Below, in pieces: positions 21,561-34,125 of a DNA stretch of 64,000 nucleotides. Position numbers and translations under genes: made by a program. Numbering within the stretch: position 1 is the first letter of the stretch; every line of letters begins with the position of its first letter. Source of the DNA: Cryptomeria japonica (lineage: Eukaryota > Streptophyta > Pinopsida > Cupressales > Cupressaceae); NCBI RefSeq assembly GCF_030272615.1, contig NC_081415.1, forward strand, positions 231,637,303 to 231,701,302, written 5' to 3'. The notes beneath the pieces were generated by a model. The model saw only the letters and a program-made list of their open reading frames with translations, had not been told where the DNA came from and ran no database searches.

Positions 21561-24500
21561 TGGGTGTATTTTCTTAAGAGTAGAAACACATTCTCAATCA
21601 TTAATTAAGAACTCAAAAGTTATTGGTTCCACAAGGCTCTCTACTTCTTCATTAACCTTTATATAAAGTGTCTCTTCTATTATTGCGGATGTGCTTGGTG
21701 ATGGTGATTCCTTAGAGGATGTTGAATTATTTGTTGTATCAAGTATATCTACTTAGCTCTAAATGGATGGAAAGAATATTCCTAGGGTGTCCCTTTGCCA
21801 CAAGATACAATGAAATTTTGGGCTTAAGGGTTGTCTTCTTGTACTTGTTAGTAAATACTTCAAATTTCATATCAAAAGTCTACTATTCCTAATGTTGAAG
21901 AACTAAATACTTCTAAGTTAATTAAAGAAAATAACATATAAGGAAACTTAAATGTAGAGATCCTAAACCTTAGCACCATCCTTGACAATGATGATAAAAA
22001 TGACCGACTATTACGAAGTGCAATAGGTTGATTCTCAATACATGTAGCCCAACAAACTACTAGATCCCTTATCAAGTAACCTATATTTCTGAGAATGGTT
22101 CATACAATTATTGAATAGGGATGTTTTTTGTTGGATGTTGTTGGCATTATATGTGCACCTAAGGACTTTCTAAGTTATATATCAATTGCATATAGGAGAG
22201 TGATTGAAATCAACAAACTGGAGTGGAAATACAAAATTACTAAAGGTGAACCTATCTAAATAGTAGTTATTGCAAGTTGTTGGTTAATTAACACAACAAT
22301 GATTGTAAGTGATTTACTACTATAACTATTGTGCAACTTAAGACACACAATTCCATTTTATCAATCATATCAATTTATCTTGTTAATGTAACTCAAGAGA
22401 AATGAACACAACAATTAATCTATCAAAGTAACTAACAATCTAACTAACATTAATATTAACAATTTACACTATTAAGAGGATTATAATATCTCAAGTGGTC
22501 CTCTCTTAAGTGATGCAACATCTAATCACAATGCTTGATCTAACTTATAATATCATTCCAACTTTTATTCAATAATAAAATAGATAAATAAGCAGATAAT
22601 GATAGTCTCATTGAATTGATAAGGAACTTCGACAAGATCTAACAACTAAATGATTGATATATTTTCAGTAATCCAAACTCTAACAACATCTAGAATTTAT
22701 ACATGACCTTGAGAGTGGATTATTTAAAACTTTTCAAAAACCTCACTAACAATTGTCAATCCTTCATAAATATGAGGATGACTTATTATTCTTCATAACT
22801 AGTAATAACACTAACTAACACGAGTCGATGGTAACACAATTCCAATCAAACTCTTATTACAATTGGAGAACAGTGAAAATGGGGAACATGCAAGACAAAG
22901 TAAATATCATTATGGACCATATTTCTATTGTCCTACAAGATCCTCCTTATCCCTCAAATGCATTTATATCCTAATGGTATCACCAATATAAAGAGCATTT
23001 GACTACTCCCACTCTTGACAACTGCATTATATTTGACACCTCCATGACTACTACCGTGTGAGCTACAGGGGACACTGTGCTACAAGTAATCTACTTTGGT
23101 TGTGAGTCAAAAATTGGACTTATTGCTACAAGTTAGTGTCTTTGAAAGCATTCATTCACACTACTACCATTTCTAACATCATAAGGTCATATTATCCATA
23201 AATATTCACAAAACACATCCATTCATTATATGGAATATGTCGTGAATTAAACTTGATAAGCCTTAATAAAGTTTAGGACAAAGTCTTAAATCATATGAAA
23301 AATGTCTTGTGAAATATTAGATAGAAACAAGTAAAAAGGGGTCAATTCTAGAGCTCATCAAGTATTATTGATTTGTCTGTCTTTATCTCCCTTAGACACA
23401 TCTTATTCTTTATTCCAACTCCTTCATCATATATATATTCTTACAACACCCCTTGCAACCATGGCAATAATATCAACACAAGACACAACGCCAAGGCACA
23501 CACAGTCCACAGCTTTCTTTTTTCAACAATGCCTTCCAATGCATTTTATAATACCAAAAAAATAACTTTCTTGACATTTGCCACACTTCCATCTTCTAGC
23601 ATAGTGGAGTGCAGTCGCCAACTCTCCTTTTCATTAGAGTGCATATAATAGTTTTATCATTAAAGATTTTTGTAATGCCCACTAAAATCTTCTACTATTT
23701 TTGTCCTCTACTAGAAAGTGCACTACAAAGACTTATTTGGTAACTCTCATCAATTGCATACTACATTTTTCTTCTTTATATGATTTTAAAGACTTTGAAT
23801 GAAAAGAAAATTAAACAAATTTAGAATCCTGATATTGATTTACATAATGAAATAATAAATAAATTTTTAAATAATAATATATAAGAAAAAGGATTGTGAC
23901 ATGAAAAAATACAGTCACAAAAGCAAACAATAAAACATCTATTTCACAAGAAAGCATTGAAATTAAAATTTTAAGTTAGAGATACAATCCTCGTGGGAAG
24001 TGTCAGATCTTAGGATAAAGAAAACACTAGAATTTTGATCCATTATGACTTGGATCATGTGAGGTTGCAAAGGAATATGATCATAATGTGAACCATCTCA
24101 AGGATTTATTAATAAATTTAATGGAGTTGTTAATTCATAGTTAGCATCTTAGGTACTACTTCCTCTAAGTAATAATTTCCTACCTTGTATATGTCTTATG
24201 TTATATTTTTATTCTCTTTATAAAATTGAACCCTATTGGCCATGATGAAGTGTCATTCTCTAGTCTCCTCTTTGTGTCCATTTTGTGGTCTACTCTCAAA
24301 TATCTAAATTCTTGTTGTGCTTATAAAAACACAGATTCCTAACCAAATCCATTATTGGGATTCAATAAAGCATTACCATTTTTTTCTTGATTCACAACTC
24401 TTATATTTATTTAGGCCTTATTTTTACCCATTGTGCATAATTGATGTGAGAATCCTTTAAATCAATTCATTGTGTTAAGGTTTCTTGAATTTATTTTAAT

Positions 24501-24863
24501 TCATCCCTCATGTGCCTATCATATGCTAACAGTCACCAAAATCTAAAAAAATTCTAACTCTAATGTGTGCTTTGGTCATTCTCTATTCATTCCATAGTGT
24601 TACAAACTTTTATCATGGAACTAGATATTTCATTTTCAATAAATATCCTAATCCTATGTTATGTTCCACATAGAAGTCCCACAAGGTTCATCACCATTTC
24701 CTTCCTTTGGCTTCCCTTCAATTTTACTTCATTTTTGGAATCTCAATGTCGATCTATATATTTATTCCACTACCAATTGTACCCTCCTTTCTTATAAGGC
24801 TCTACCAATCCTTCCTTATTTCATTTTTTCTCTCTTTTTTCTCTAGGTTATGGACTCTCTATT
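21561..24863. other. Unassigned decayed intergenic DNA
   Basis: About 3.3 kb of AT-rich sequence with only short open frames that show no domain, repeat or LTR I can support. It is the left side of the DNA into which element E inserted; the right side resumes at 30787. Confidence 0.5.
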
Positions 24864-24868
24864 GAGAT

Positions 24869-25739
24869 TGAAAGGAAGTTAAGTAGTGGAACAACTTCCT
24901 ACACTAATCTTGAGAGGAGGGTAATGCAAAAGCTTTTACAAATCTTTACAAAAGTTACAAAAAATAGAAATAGATATAATAACATTCAAACCATAACACA
25001 GTGATTGGCGTGGGGAAAACCCTTTCAGGAGAAAAACCCCACACTCTAAAAGTTGCCCAATATATTATTCAGCAATCAAAACAGATTACAATATACTTGC
25101 AGAGCAAGCTCTTCATAGGAGTACCACTAATCAGAGATTCATATGTAACTCAATAGCCATAAGACTCTTACACACAACCCATATCTCATGCACTTCATAT
25201 ATAGGAGATACAATACAAGAAACCGTCAAACGGTATTACAAAACCATGGGCTAAAACCACCCAATAAGGTGTAGCTGATCTTACCTCCCTTCTAGATGCC
25301 CTATGATGTGTGTCCCTCCCTTTTATAGCTCATTTATGTGTCTAACGTATTTTATATTTCCTATTTAGGAGTACAAACTTTTGGAGGCCATAACTTGAGA
25401 ACCGTGTGTCCTATTGACAAACTGTTTGAAGCGTCGAAAAGCTAGTGAAGTGCTCTATTGCCTTGTAAACCGCTACGCTATTTACACCCACTTTTTAGGG
25501 CATTTTGGGACCTCTAAATTCCACAAAATCAAATTTAAACCTTTCATTCAACCCCTCCAAAATGAAAAATTTAATATCTTCAAAACAAGATTTGATCTTG
25601 CGACATAACTTTACCGAAATGCTTATCTAGCCAACCAAAAGCTTCAGAGAGAACTTTGCACCATTTCGTGCTCAAATGAAAACTTACTATAAATAGTAAC
25701 CTCGTGTAAATGCAAGATTGAGACACCATTTTCCCAACA
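24869..25739 (-). repeat. Element E 3' LTR (left copy)
   Basis: On the plus strand it runs TGAAAGGAAG to TTTTCCCAACA; on the minus strand it begins TGTTGGGAAAATGG. It matches 29912-30786 throughout with scattered substitutions. TATA box at 25321-25327. Confidence 0.95.
25321..25327 (-). promoter_or_regulatory. TATA box in element E 3' LTR
   Basis: Minus-strand TATAAAA followed by GGGAGGGACAC; the same at 30369-30375 in the 5' LTR. Confidence 0.6.
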
Positions 25740-25753
25740 AATCTCCCACTTGT
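25740..25753 (-). other. Polypurine tract, element E
   Basis: Minus strand ACAAGTGGGAGATT, ending at the first base before the LTR start TGTTGGG. Confidence 0.7.
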
Positions 25754-25794
25754 CAAACAGCTTGCAAGAGCAAAGGGAGTATCAACACAATGAA

Positions 25795-26552
25795 TCAACT
25801 GATAGGGGCCATGAGGCCCATAGACTCTAAGCACCATCTGAACTTCTTTGTGCTCAAAGCCTTAGTTAAAGAATCTACAACATTCATCAAAGTTTCTACC
25901 TTAACCAGCTTCACCCTACCATCTTTGACCATCTCTGACAAAATGATATTGAACATCAATGTGCTTGGTCCAAGCATGAAATGTCAAGTTCTTAGCTAGG
26001 CAGATCGCACTCTGATAGTCATAGTAAATTGTCACGACTCCTTATTTTATTCCAATGTCTGAACACGGTCTCTTAAGCCAAATGGCCTCTTTACAAGCAT
26101 GAGTAGCTTCTATATACTTTGCTTTAGTATTGGACAAAGCAACCATAGTCTGTCGCTTACTCATCCAACTAATTGAACCACCAATTAAAGTAAACACATA
26201 AGTATTGGTGGATCTTTTGTTATCAATATCACCTGCCCAGTCTGAATCCACATAACCATGAATATCAAGGGAAATCACATCTCCAACCAAATTACCATGA
26301 TAACACAAAGAATACTCTGAGGTACCCTTCAAATATCTGGACTGCATCCCAATGAACTCTATCGGGATTAGACATATATCTAGATAGAACTCCCACTGCT
26401 TGGGAAATGTCTGGTCTAGTATAGACCATAGCATACATCAAACTTCCAACTGTACTTTGGTAAGGCACTTTTCTCATGTCTTCTATCTCTGATGGGGATG
26501 TAGGACAATCTATAGCAGATAATTTTGTTCCAACTGTAAAAGGAACACACAA
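25795..26552 (-). pseudogene. RNase H, element E
   Basis: Shows KVPYQSTVGSLMYAMVYTRP-DISQAVGVLSRYMSNP, then after a frameshift near 26340 SDWAGDIDNKRSTNTYVF, GGSISWMSKRQTMVALS, AKYIEATHACKEAIWL. After a second break near 26030 comes the tail VDSLTKALSTKKFRWCLESM, with the stop at 25795. The copia RNase H motifs are all present in three frames. Confidence 0.88.
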
Positions 26553-26648
26553 TGGTCTACAATCCTACATGTTGAACCTCTGTAACACTGAATGTATATA
26601 CTTACTCTGGCGTAGCCATAGCTTTCTATTCACTCTATCTCTTTTAAT

Positions 26649-27645
26649 TTACATCCCAATAATGTGTTTCGTTGCACCAAGATCTTTCATTTCAAATTTA
26701 GAAGCGATCTGAGACTTAAGTTTTGAAATCATACCTTTCCCTTTTACCAATGAATAACATATCATCAACATACAATGCAATGTACAAGAAATGATCACTA
26801 TCAATTTTATAATAAACACAGTGATTTGATTTAAAATTCTCAAATCTCAAACTCAACACATATGTATCAAATTTTTGGTACCACATCCTAGGACTCTGTT
26901 TGAGGCCATACAAGGATTTATTTAATTTACAAAATAAATTACTTTTACCTTTCACCACATAGTGCTCCGGTTGTGTCATATAAATATCCTTCTCCAAATC
27001 ACCATGAAGGAAAGTAGTTTTCACATCCATTTGCTCAACTTCTAAATCATAAGCAGCAGTAATAGAAAGAAAAAATCTAATGGATGTCATTTTGGCAACA
27101 GGAGAAAATATCTCACCATAATCAACACCCTCAACCTGAGAATAGCCTTTTGCAACCAACCTCGCTTTATACTTCTCAATGCTTCCATTTGAACCAATCT
27201 TTTTCTTGAACACCCATTTGCAACCAACAGGCTTTTGTCCTTCAGGCAATGGTGCAAGATCCCATTTATCATTATTTTTCAAAGATGTCATTTCTTTTTC
27301 CATAGCAATCTTCCAGGATTTTGCATCATTCATACCTAATACCTCTTCTACAAATTTTGGTTCATCCATATTAGTATTCAAAGCAAAAATACATCTCCAA
27401 TCATTAGGTGAATACCTTTTATGTGGTTGTCTATGTCTTGTAGACCTTCGAACAAGCTGAGTTGGAGGTTCTTCCTCCTCTTCTGAAGATTCAGAGCTAG
27501 ATGAGCTCTCCTCAACTTCTTGCCTATCTAGGGGTCTCGATTCAACTCTTTCAGGTGTAGAAGGGAATTGAATCACATCTTCCTTTTTTAGTCTGTTCTT
27601 ATTGCAATGTAAAAGAAGGAGACTTAATTTCTCTAAAAATAACAC
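26649..27645 (-). pseudogene. pol: Reverse transcriptase, element E
   Basis: Long frame with an acidic Ser/Glu linker (SSSSSESSEEEEEPP), then copia RT motifs: AMEKEMTSLKNNDKWDL, KPVGCKWVFKKKIGS, KARLVAKGYSQVEGVDYGEI, EQMDVKTTFLHGDLEKDIYM, NKSLYGLKQSPRMWYQKFD and the catalytic LYVDDMLFIG. A frameshift at about 26730 moves the end (KSQIASKFEMKDLGATKHII) to another frame. The upstream junction with integrase near 27600-27645 is also frameshifted. Confidence 0.92.
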
Positions 27646-28690
27646 TTCTACTATGAATTACTATTTGTGCAAAAGGGTCCCAAAGCTTGTATCCTTTCAC
27701 ACCATGACTATACCTGATGAAGATACATTTCACAACCTTGTTCTCCATTTTTGTCTGCTTCTCCTTTGGCACGTGTGCATATGCCTCACAACCAAAAATT
27801 CTAAGATGTCTCAATTAAGCCTTGTGACCCGACCATGCTTCCATAGGCATTTTATCAACAAGGGTGGATGTAGGAGACCTATTAATCAGGTAGCAAGCAG
27901 TGGCAATAGCTTCATCCCAAAACTTTTGTTCTAGACCAGCACCACTCAGTATACTCCCAGCCCTCTCCATCAGTGTCTTGTTCATTCTTTCTGCAACTCC
28001 ATTCTGTTGTGGAGAATACAAAGTTATCTTCTATCTCTTAATGCCACAATCTTTACAGAATCTATCAAATTCATTAGAGCAAAATTCACCCCTTTTATCA
28101 GTCTTCAAACTTTTAATTTTCTTTCCAGTCTGCAACTCAACCATTTCTTTAAATTCTTTAAATTGATTAAAAACTTCAAATTTACTCTTTAGAAAATATA
28201 CCCATGTCCTACTAAAATCATCAATAAATGAAACATAATATGTGGATTTTCCAATCGAAGGAACATCTACAGGACCAAACACATCAGAATGAATAAGATC
28301 CAAAACACCACAAGTTTTATGAGAACTCGAGTAAAATTGAACGCATTTTTCTTTTCCATAAATGCAATGCTCACAGAAATCAAAGTCAAGATTACAATTA
28401 TTCAAACCTTCAACAAGTTTTTTATTTTTCAAGGTCCTTAGACCCTTTTCTCCAATGTGGCCAATCCTCTGGTGCCATAACATAGTCTTCTCTACAGGTA
28501 ATTTTGCTTCAAAAGAAAGAGAACCCTTAGGTACCCAAAAGCCATTTCCATATGCTAAAGGTGAAACCTTCAAATCTTCCACAGATTCACCTTTTACAAA
28601 AGTGCTATTACACTCAACAGTGTATGCGTCTAGCTTATACAAAGTGTCGAACCTGACACCTCTAGCAATTACCATAGCACCTTTAATCAT
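27599..28690 (-). pseudogene. Integrase, element E
   Basis: GAG-pre-integrase zinc finger HQRIGHIGEKGL...CEHCIYGK. Core with Asp in LDLIHSDVFGPV, second Asp in SLKTDKRGEF and Glu in PQQNGVAERMNKT. Then FGCEAYAHVPKEKQTKME with KCIFIRYSHGVKGYKLWDP. One frame spans it, interrupted by stops at 28031-28033 (after DCGIKR) and 27815-27817 (after WSGHKA). The catalytic residues remain. Confidence 0.9.
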
Positions 28691-28699
28691 CTTACATCT

Positions 28700-29055
28700 C
28701 GCTTAAGAAAAAACTACATGCACACCCGCATCTATCAGTTTTCTCATAGATAACAGATTTCATTTTAAACCAGGGATATGCAGGACACCATTAATCATTT
28801 TTATTCTACCATCAGAAAACCTGATTCTAACTTTACCTTGACCAAAAATGTCTAAATGTGAATCATCACCCAAGTACACCTTACCTCCATTAAATTATTC
28901 ATATTCAAAAAACCAATCTCGGCAATCATATGAAAAGATGCACCTGAGTCAATTAACCAAGCATCATTACCTGCATGAGTCACCAAAGCCGCAATGAATG
29001 CATCACCATCTTCCTTCTTGGACTCAGAATCTAAATCAATCTTCTTCTTTTCTTC
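28700..29055 (-). pseudogene. Aspartic protease region, element E
   Basis: The minus strand carries DSGASFHM near 28950, the copia protease active site, followed in order by fragments of the rest of the domain with stops and shifts before integrase begins. Confidence 0.7.
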
Positions 29056-29061
29056 TTCTTT

Positions 29062-29786
29062 GCAGTCCTTACGGATGTGACTTGGTTTACCGCAATTCCA
29101 GCAAATGACTTTGGACTTTCAAAGAGATTTCAATCTCCCTATCTATTTGAACTTATCATGCTTCTCATTCTTCTTGCCTTTCTCCTTAGGTCTTCCATGA
29201 ATAGTTAGGGCTTCCTTAAAATTGTGGGATACCTTCCTTCACATCTCTTCACTAAGTAGGGCATCCACTACATTTGCAGACTTCAAAACAACAAAAGTAC
29301 TACTGATAGCCATAACAAGAGAATCCCACAAATCAGGCAAAGAAAAAAGCAAGATCCGACATTTCTCCTCTTCGTTCATCTTAATACCAATAGATACTAA
29401 TTGAGCCACCAACATATTGAATGCTTCCAAGTGGTCTGCAACTCATCCACCCTCTTCCATCTTCAAGGAATACAATTTCTTCCTCAAGAAATTCTGGTTT
29501 AATAAAGATTTCACTTGATACATTTCACCAACCTTATCCCAAAGTTTCTTTCATGGATATTGATCAAACTAGAGTCTGCCAGGCACAATCTGATCAGACC
29601 CTTGGCTTTTTGATCCATAACATCATACTGATCCGTTGCCATAGGATCTGAGGGCCTTTGGAAATTAGCATCAACAACATCCCATAGATCTTGATCTATT
29701 AGCAGGATCTTTCATCTTTAGCTTCCACGTCTCAAAATTCATTCACTAAATTTCTCCACCTCTATTTTTCCTGACAAACTTGCCAT
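29062..29786 (-). pseudogene. gag: Gag with zinc knuckle, element E
   Basis: The probable start ATG (minus, 29786) gives MASLSGKIEVEKFSE. Broken frames follow with FETWKLKM and DLWDVVDANFQRPSDP. Then comes LVAQLVSIGIKMNEEEKCRI, with SLPDLWDSLVMAISS, a copia gag core. The zinc knuckle CWNCGKPSHIRKDC is intact at 29062-29103. Several frameshifts and stops lie between. Confidence 0.8.
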
Positions 29787-29889
29787 CTGAAAATTCCTAC
29801 AACAAGATCAAAAAGTGTCTTCTACACAAGCTCCTACTCAAATCTAGATTAGTTCAAAAAAAAACCAATAACCCACAACTAAAACCAAA

Positions 29890-29911
29890 GGTGATCAAGC
29901 TCCGATACCAC
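29890..29911 (-). other. Primer binding site, element E
   Basis: Minus strand TGGTATCGGAGCTTG next to the 5' LTR; one base different from the tRNA-iMet complement TGGTATCAGAGC. Confidence 0.8.
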
Positions 29912-30786
29912 TTGAAAGGAAGTTAAGTAGCTGAACAACTTCCTACACTAATCTTGAGAGGAGGGTAATACAAAAACTTTTACAGATCTTTACAACAATT
30001 ATAGAAAACAAAAATAGATATAATAACATTCAAACCATAACACAGTGATTTATGTGGGGAAAACCCTTTCAGGAGAGAAAAAAACCCCACACTCCAAAAG
30101 CCGCCCAATATATTATTCAGCAATCAAAATAGATTATAATATACTTGCAGAGCAAACTCTTCGCAGGAGTACCACTAATCAGAGATTCAGAGGTAACTCA
30201 ATAGCCATAAGACTCTTACACGCAACCTCTATCTCACGCACCTCATATATAGGAGATACAATACAAGAAACCATCAAACGGTATTACAAAACCATGGGCT
30301 AAAACAGCCAAATAAGGTGTAGTCGACCTTATCTCCCTTCTAGATGCCCTATGATACGTGTCCCTCCCTTTTATAGCTAATTTATGTGTCTAATTTATTT
30401 TATATTTCCTATTTAGGAGTACAAACTTCTGGAGGCCATAACTTGAGAACCGTGTATCCTATTAACAAACCATTTGAAGCATCGAAAAGCTTGCAAAGTT
30501 CTCTATTGCCTCATAAATGGCTACTCTGTTTATGCCCACTTTTTAGGTATTTTGGGGCCTCTAAAGTCCTCAAAATCAAATTTAAACCTTTCATTGGATC
30601 CCTCCAAAACAGAAAAATTAATATCTTCAAAACTAGTTGTGATCTTGTGATATAACTTTATCGGAATGCTTATCTAGCCAACTAGAAGCTTCGAGGAGAA
30701 CTTTGCACCATTTTGTGCTCAAATGAAAACTTACTATAAATAGTAACCTCATGTAAATGCAAGGTTGAGACACCATTTTCCCAACA
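29912..30786 (-). repeat. Element E 5' LTR (right copy)
   Basis: Mate of 24869-25739, with TATA box (minus TATAAAA) at 30369-30375. Target duplication GAGAT follows directly. Confidence 0.95.
30369..30375 (-). promoter_or_regulatory. TATA box of element E 5' LTR
   Basis: Minus TATAAAA before GGGAGGGACACG, matching the other LTR; the likely promoter of the element. Confidence 0.6.
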
Positions 30787-30791
30787 GAGAT

Positions 30792-31877
30792 GTGGATATT
30801 TTCTTTTCATCTCTGAATCCCTCAAATATTTGTTTCCTTCTTTCTCTTTATGTTCATGGAATTTCAAGGTGGATCTAGAGATGTTTTACCTTTTCACTTC
30901 TTTCACATCCAAGTATCTAGTTCTAAAAATTTTCTTTGTATGCTAGTCCCCTTCTCTCTTGTAGGATTCCCTAGTGCATCTAGATGTCTAGACCCCCGGT
31001 ATGGTTTCCAATTCCCACATCCATTCCAACACCTAGTCTTGCAAATAATTACCTTTTTCCTTCCATTTCCTCTTATGTAAACTTTAGCTAGACATTTCAC
31101 TATCCTTATTTGCACTTGGGCATCCCTTCCTTATGCACATTCCCACATATTTTGCCCACAATTTCTACATGGTACTTCATCACTTCCTTTCACTCATTTT
31201 ATTGATTTTATAGTGTATCTATACATTTTTCAAAAATCTAGTTCCCATGTCATGTTTAACATGGAACCTCATCCATTCATCAACAAATTTTAACATTTCT
31301 TCTAGGATGCCTCTTATTTGCCCCAAATACTACTCAAAACCTCACAAGATTTTATTAAAGATTCAGTTTGACCTTGCAACTACTCCAAATGGGTCTTCCC
31401 CTCCCAGAAGCCAATTTTATTTCCATGGGCACAAACCTAGATTATAAACTAATAGTTGATGATGTAGAGTACCATTTTGCCATAAATATGATAAATGGAA
31501 TTTTGGATACAAGTAACCATACACCACATCTAGGCTAACATTTTGATGGAATTGATGAGATTTAATTTGTTCAACACACAAAATTTATGACATCCTTCTC
31601 TCAGTAAAATTCATACAATATTTTACTGACCGTATTCAATGCTATAAATATCAATTTGGTTGTCATTCAAATAGTTGATCATTTATCATTTCCATGCAAA
31701 TATAACATCAAACAAGATCTAGGGTTTCAATTATTACATGCATATTTTTTATTGGAGTAGCTCTTTTTTAAATCATGAAGAGAAAACTATTGTCTAGAAA
31801 ATATTTATAACTGAGTGCCTCCTTGGCTAGTTATAGATTTTCAAGAAGAATCCCTAATGATGAAGTGTGACAGGTTT
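30792..31877. other. Unassigned DNA right of element E
   Basis: Continuation of the sequence interrupted at 24868. Short open frames on both strands show no recognisable domain. No LTR or repeat is visible. Confidence 0.4.
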
Positions 31878-32058
31878 TGTAGACATCCAAAATTAATTAA
31901 ATTAAATATTTAATTAATTTTAAATCCTTTCTACATAATTAATTTATTTAATTATGCTAGTCTTTATTCTTCTCAATATTAATTAAATTTAATTAATCAT
32001 GTCACTATGGTCCAGGTAATTGATTTATTTAATAAATCAATTATTCCCTATTCTTCTA
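31878..32058 (+). repeat. Truncated Tat-type LTR stub
   Basis: Begins TGTAGACATCCAAAATTAAT and is built of ATTTAATTAATT units like the start of the element C LTR (TGTAGACACCTAAAAATG). It stops abruptly where copia D sequence starts. No purine tract precedes it. Confidence 0.5.
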
Positions 32059-32527
32059 AGGTGCTCTTCCGGTCATCCACATCTCGTGCCCAATATGAGT
32101 CTATATAGGCACAAAATTTGAAATCATCATCCTTTGGATAACATAACCCATAATTTGTTGTTCTTGCCAAATATCTGAATATTCTTTTAACAACAATATC
32201 AAGAATTCCTCTCGGATCAGACTGAAATCTAGAAGCAATGCAGACAACATTCATTATATTCGGTCTGGTCTGAGCTAAGTACAACAATCCACCAATAATT
32301 GATTTGTATATAGATGGGCTCACTCTCGGAGATTCATCTTCCTTAGACAATTTACAATTGGTTATCATAGGAGTACCAATAGGTTTTGAATTTCCAAGAC
32401 CAAATTTCTTAAGCAATTCCTTCACATACTTAGTTTAAAAAATAAAAATACCTTTATCAGTTTGAGTAATCTTCAAACCTAAGAAAATTTTCATCTCTCC
32501 AATCATAGACATTTCAAATTCATTCTT
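32059..32527 (-). pseudogene. Element D: copia RT/RNase H, distal half
   Basis: The minus strand reads NEFEMSMIGEMKIFLGLKI, then after a stop VKELLKKFGLGNSKPIGTPM, IGGLLYLAQTRPNIMNVVC, KRIFRYLARTTNYGLCYP and the RNase H start DDDFKFCAYIDSYWARDVDD. It breaks after DRKST at the LTR stub. It continues directly from 59153 once element C and one copy of CATAT are removed. Confidence 0.9.
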
Positions 32528-32532
32528 CATAT

Positions 32533-33705
32533 TGTAGACACCTAAAAATGTCTCATTGATCATGTACTAATTATTCCTCTAATTCATTAAATAATTCTTT
32601 AATTATTTAATTGAGTTAATTAATCTTATTCTTCTAATTTCATATTTCCTCATCATCTTACTAATTATTCTATTTCATATTCTATCATTTTAATCATTTT
32701 AATCATTTTAATCATTTTCTAAATATTAATTAAATATTTATTATTTAATTAATTCTCATTAATTCCCCAATTTAAATAATCTTTAATATTTAAATAAATT
32801 ACTAATTATTCAATTTCTATCTCTCTAATCAACTAATTATTTAACCCTTTTCTAAATATTAATTAAATATTTATTATTTAATTAATTGTAATTTAATCCT
32901 TTAAATTAAATAATCTGTATTATTTAATTAAAGTCTATTTCTAGCATAATTAAATAGTTTCTTTAAATTATTTAATTAACTAATTAATTCTTCTAGTCAC
33001 ATGTGCATGATTTCAAAAATCAAATTGAAAATCAAAGTCAAAATTCTAAATATATTCAAATACTAAATTGAATCAAATGAATTCAATTATTTGAATAAAT
33101 ATCATGCAAAGATTAAATTGAAAATCTACGTCAAAGTGCAAGCACATGCTAAATTAATTAATTTAATCAATTAATTAATTAAATCATTTATCCCTCCAGT
33201 CTCTATTTCCATCTTCTAGTTCTCTTTGTCATCTTCTTTATTTCCTCCAATCATTCTTTTTCTTCTTTCAGTTAGCTTTTTCTCAATCAGTTGACTCAAT
33301 TAATCTATTCAATCTATTTTGTTTCACCTCCAAGTTAGCAGTTCAACTATCAATCAACATGTGAGCTCACCTGAGTTCCACCTCTTGATCAATCTGTTTC
33401 ACCTTTCAATCAATCTCATCCAAAAATCTATAAATTGAGCATTCAATCCTCACAATTCCTCTAGATCACGAACTTCGAATCATTGTGTCAATTGCAGGTT
33501 GCCAGTGCAATATCTAAGAGCCATCATACCACAAAGAGAAGAACGACAATGGAAGCTAAGATGCATAATAGGGAGTTTCATATTGCTTAATTTAATTCCA
33601 TTTTGCATCTATTGCATTGGTTTTATGTTTGAATTGCTTAGATAGTTAAGGATTCATGATCGTCCTTATTTCCTATTTAGTAATGGTGTATTTGAGCATG
33701 CTACA
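32533..33705 (+). repeat. Element C 5' LTR
   Basis: 1,173 bases, its first half dominated by ATTTAATTAATT runs. It matches the 3' LTR with about fourteen substitutions and two small indels in the first 370 bases (by eye), more than seen between the LTRs of A or B. TATA box TATAAAT at 33429-33435. Confidence 0.95.
33429..33435 (+). promoter_or_regulatory. TATA box of element C 5' LTR
   Basis: TATAAAT in context AATCTATAAATTGAGC, preserved at 58871-58877 in the 3' LTR. Confidence 0.6.
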
Positions 33706-33724
33706 TTTTGGTGAACCTGACGTG
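33706..33724 (+). other. Primer binding site region, element C
   Basis: TTTTGGTGAACCTGACGTG directly after the LTR. It resembles the TGGCGACCCGACGTG-like sites of other plant gypsy elements; the tRNA cannot be named from sight. Confidence 0.55.
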
Positions 33725-33839
33725 AAATAACAGCTAATTAACCTTCTCTATTTTCTGTGTTGTTTTTGCAAATCGTACGGATTTTTTCCTTTTTGCAAGT
33801 TTTGCATAGATTTCAAGACAGACCTCTTCATCATGCAAT

Positions 33840-34010
33840 TGAACTTACATCATCATGTTGTTGCATAGACAGGGCCATGCAATCAGCCAAACAGGGTTAC
33901 GCATTCGTGCGGAACCCATCACGCAATCACCCTTACATCATCACGCAATCGGCATTTCTTTGTTACGCAATCACTTCGTAATTATCACGCATTCGCAGGG
34001 AAAATTATTG
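33840..34010 (+). repeat. ACGCAATC/ACGCATTCG motif array, 5' block
   Basis: At least six spaced copies: TTACGCATTCG, TCACGCAATCA, TCACGCAATCG, TTACGCAATCA, TCACGCATTCG and weaker CATGCAATC forms, about 20-30 bases apart with unrelated spacers. A second block is at 34425-34565. Confidence 0.75.
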
Positions 34011-34125
34011 TTTGATTGTTTCTATTCTCATATCACTTATGTTCTCTGATCTGTTTAATTTTATCTCAAATTGAGTAAATCTAGAAATGGATTATTTATA
34101 TTACATGATTTTATTATAACAGTTT

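Larger units (their letters stand above)
24869..30786 (-). mobile_element. Element E: complete Tork-like Ty1/copia element
   Basis: LTRs at 24869-25739 and 29912-30786, target duplication GAGAT at 24864-24868 and 30787-30791. Leftward order is gag, zinc knuckle, protease, integrase, RT, RNase H, the Ty1/copia arrangement. The RNase H tail (FRWCLESMGLMAP) and integrase style suggest the Tork/Tnt1 group. The polyprotein is broken by at least two in-frame stops and three or four frameshifts, so this copy cannot make its proteins. Confidence 0.95.
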
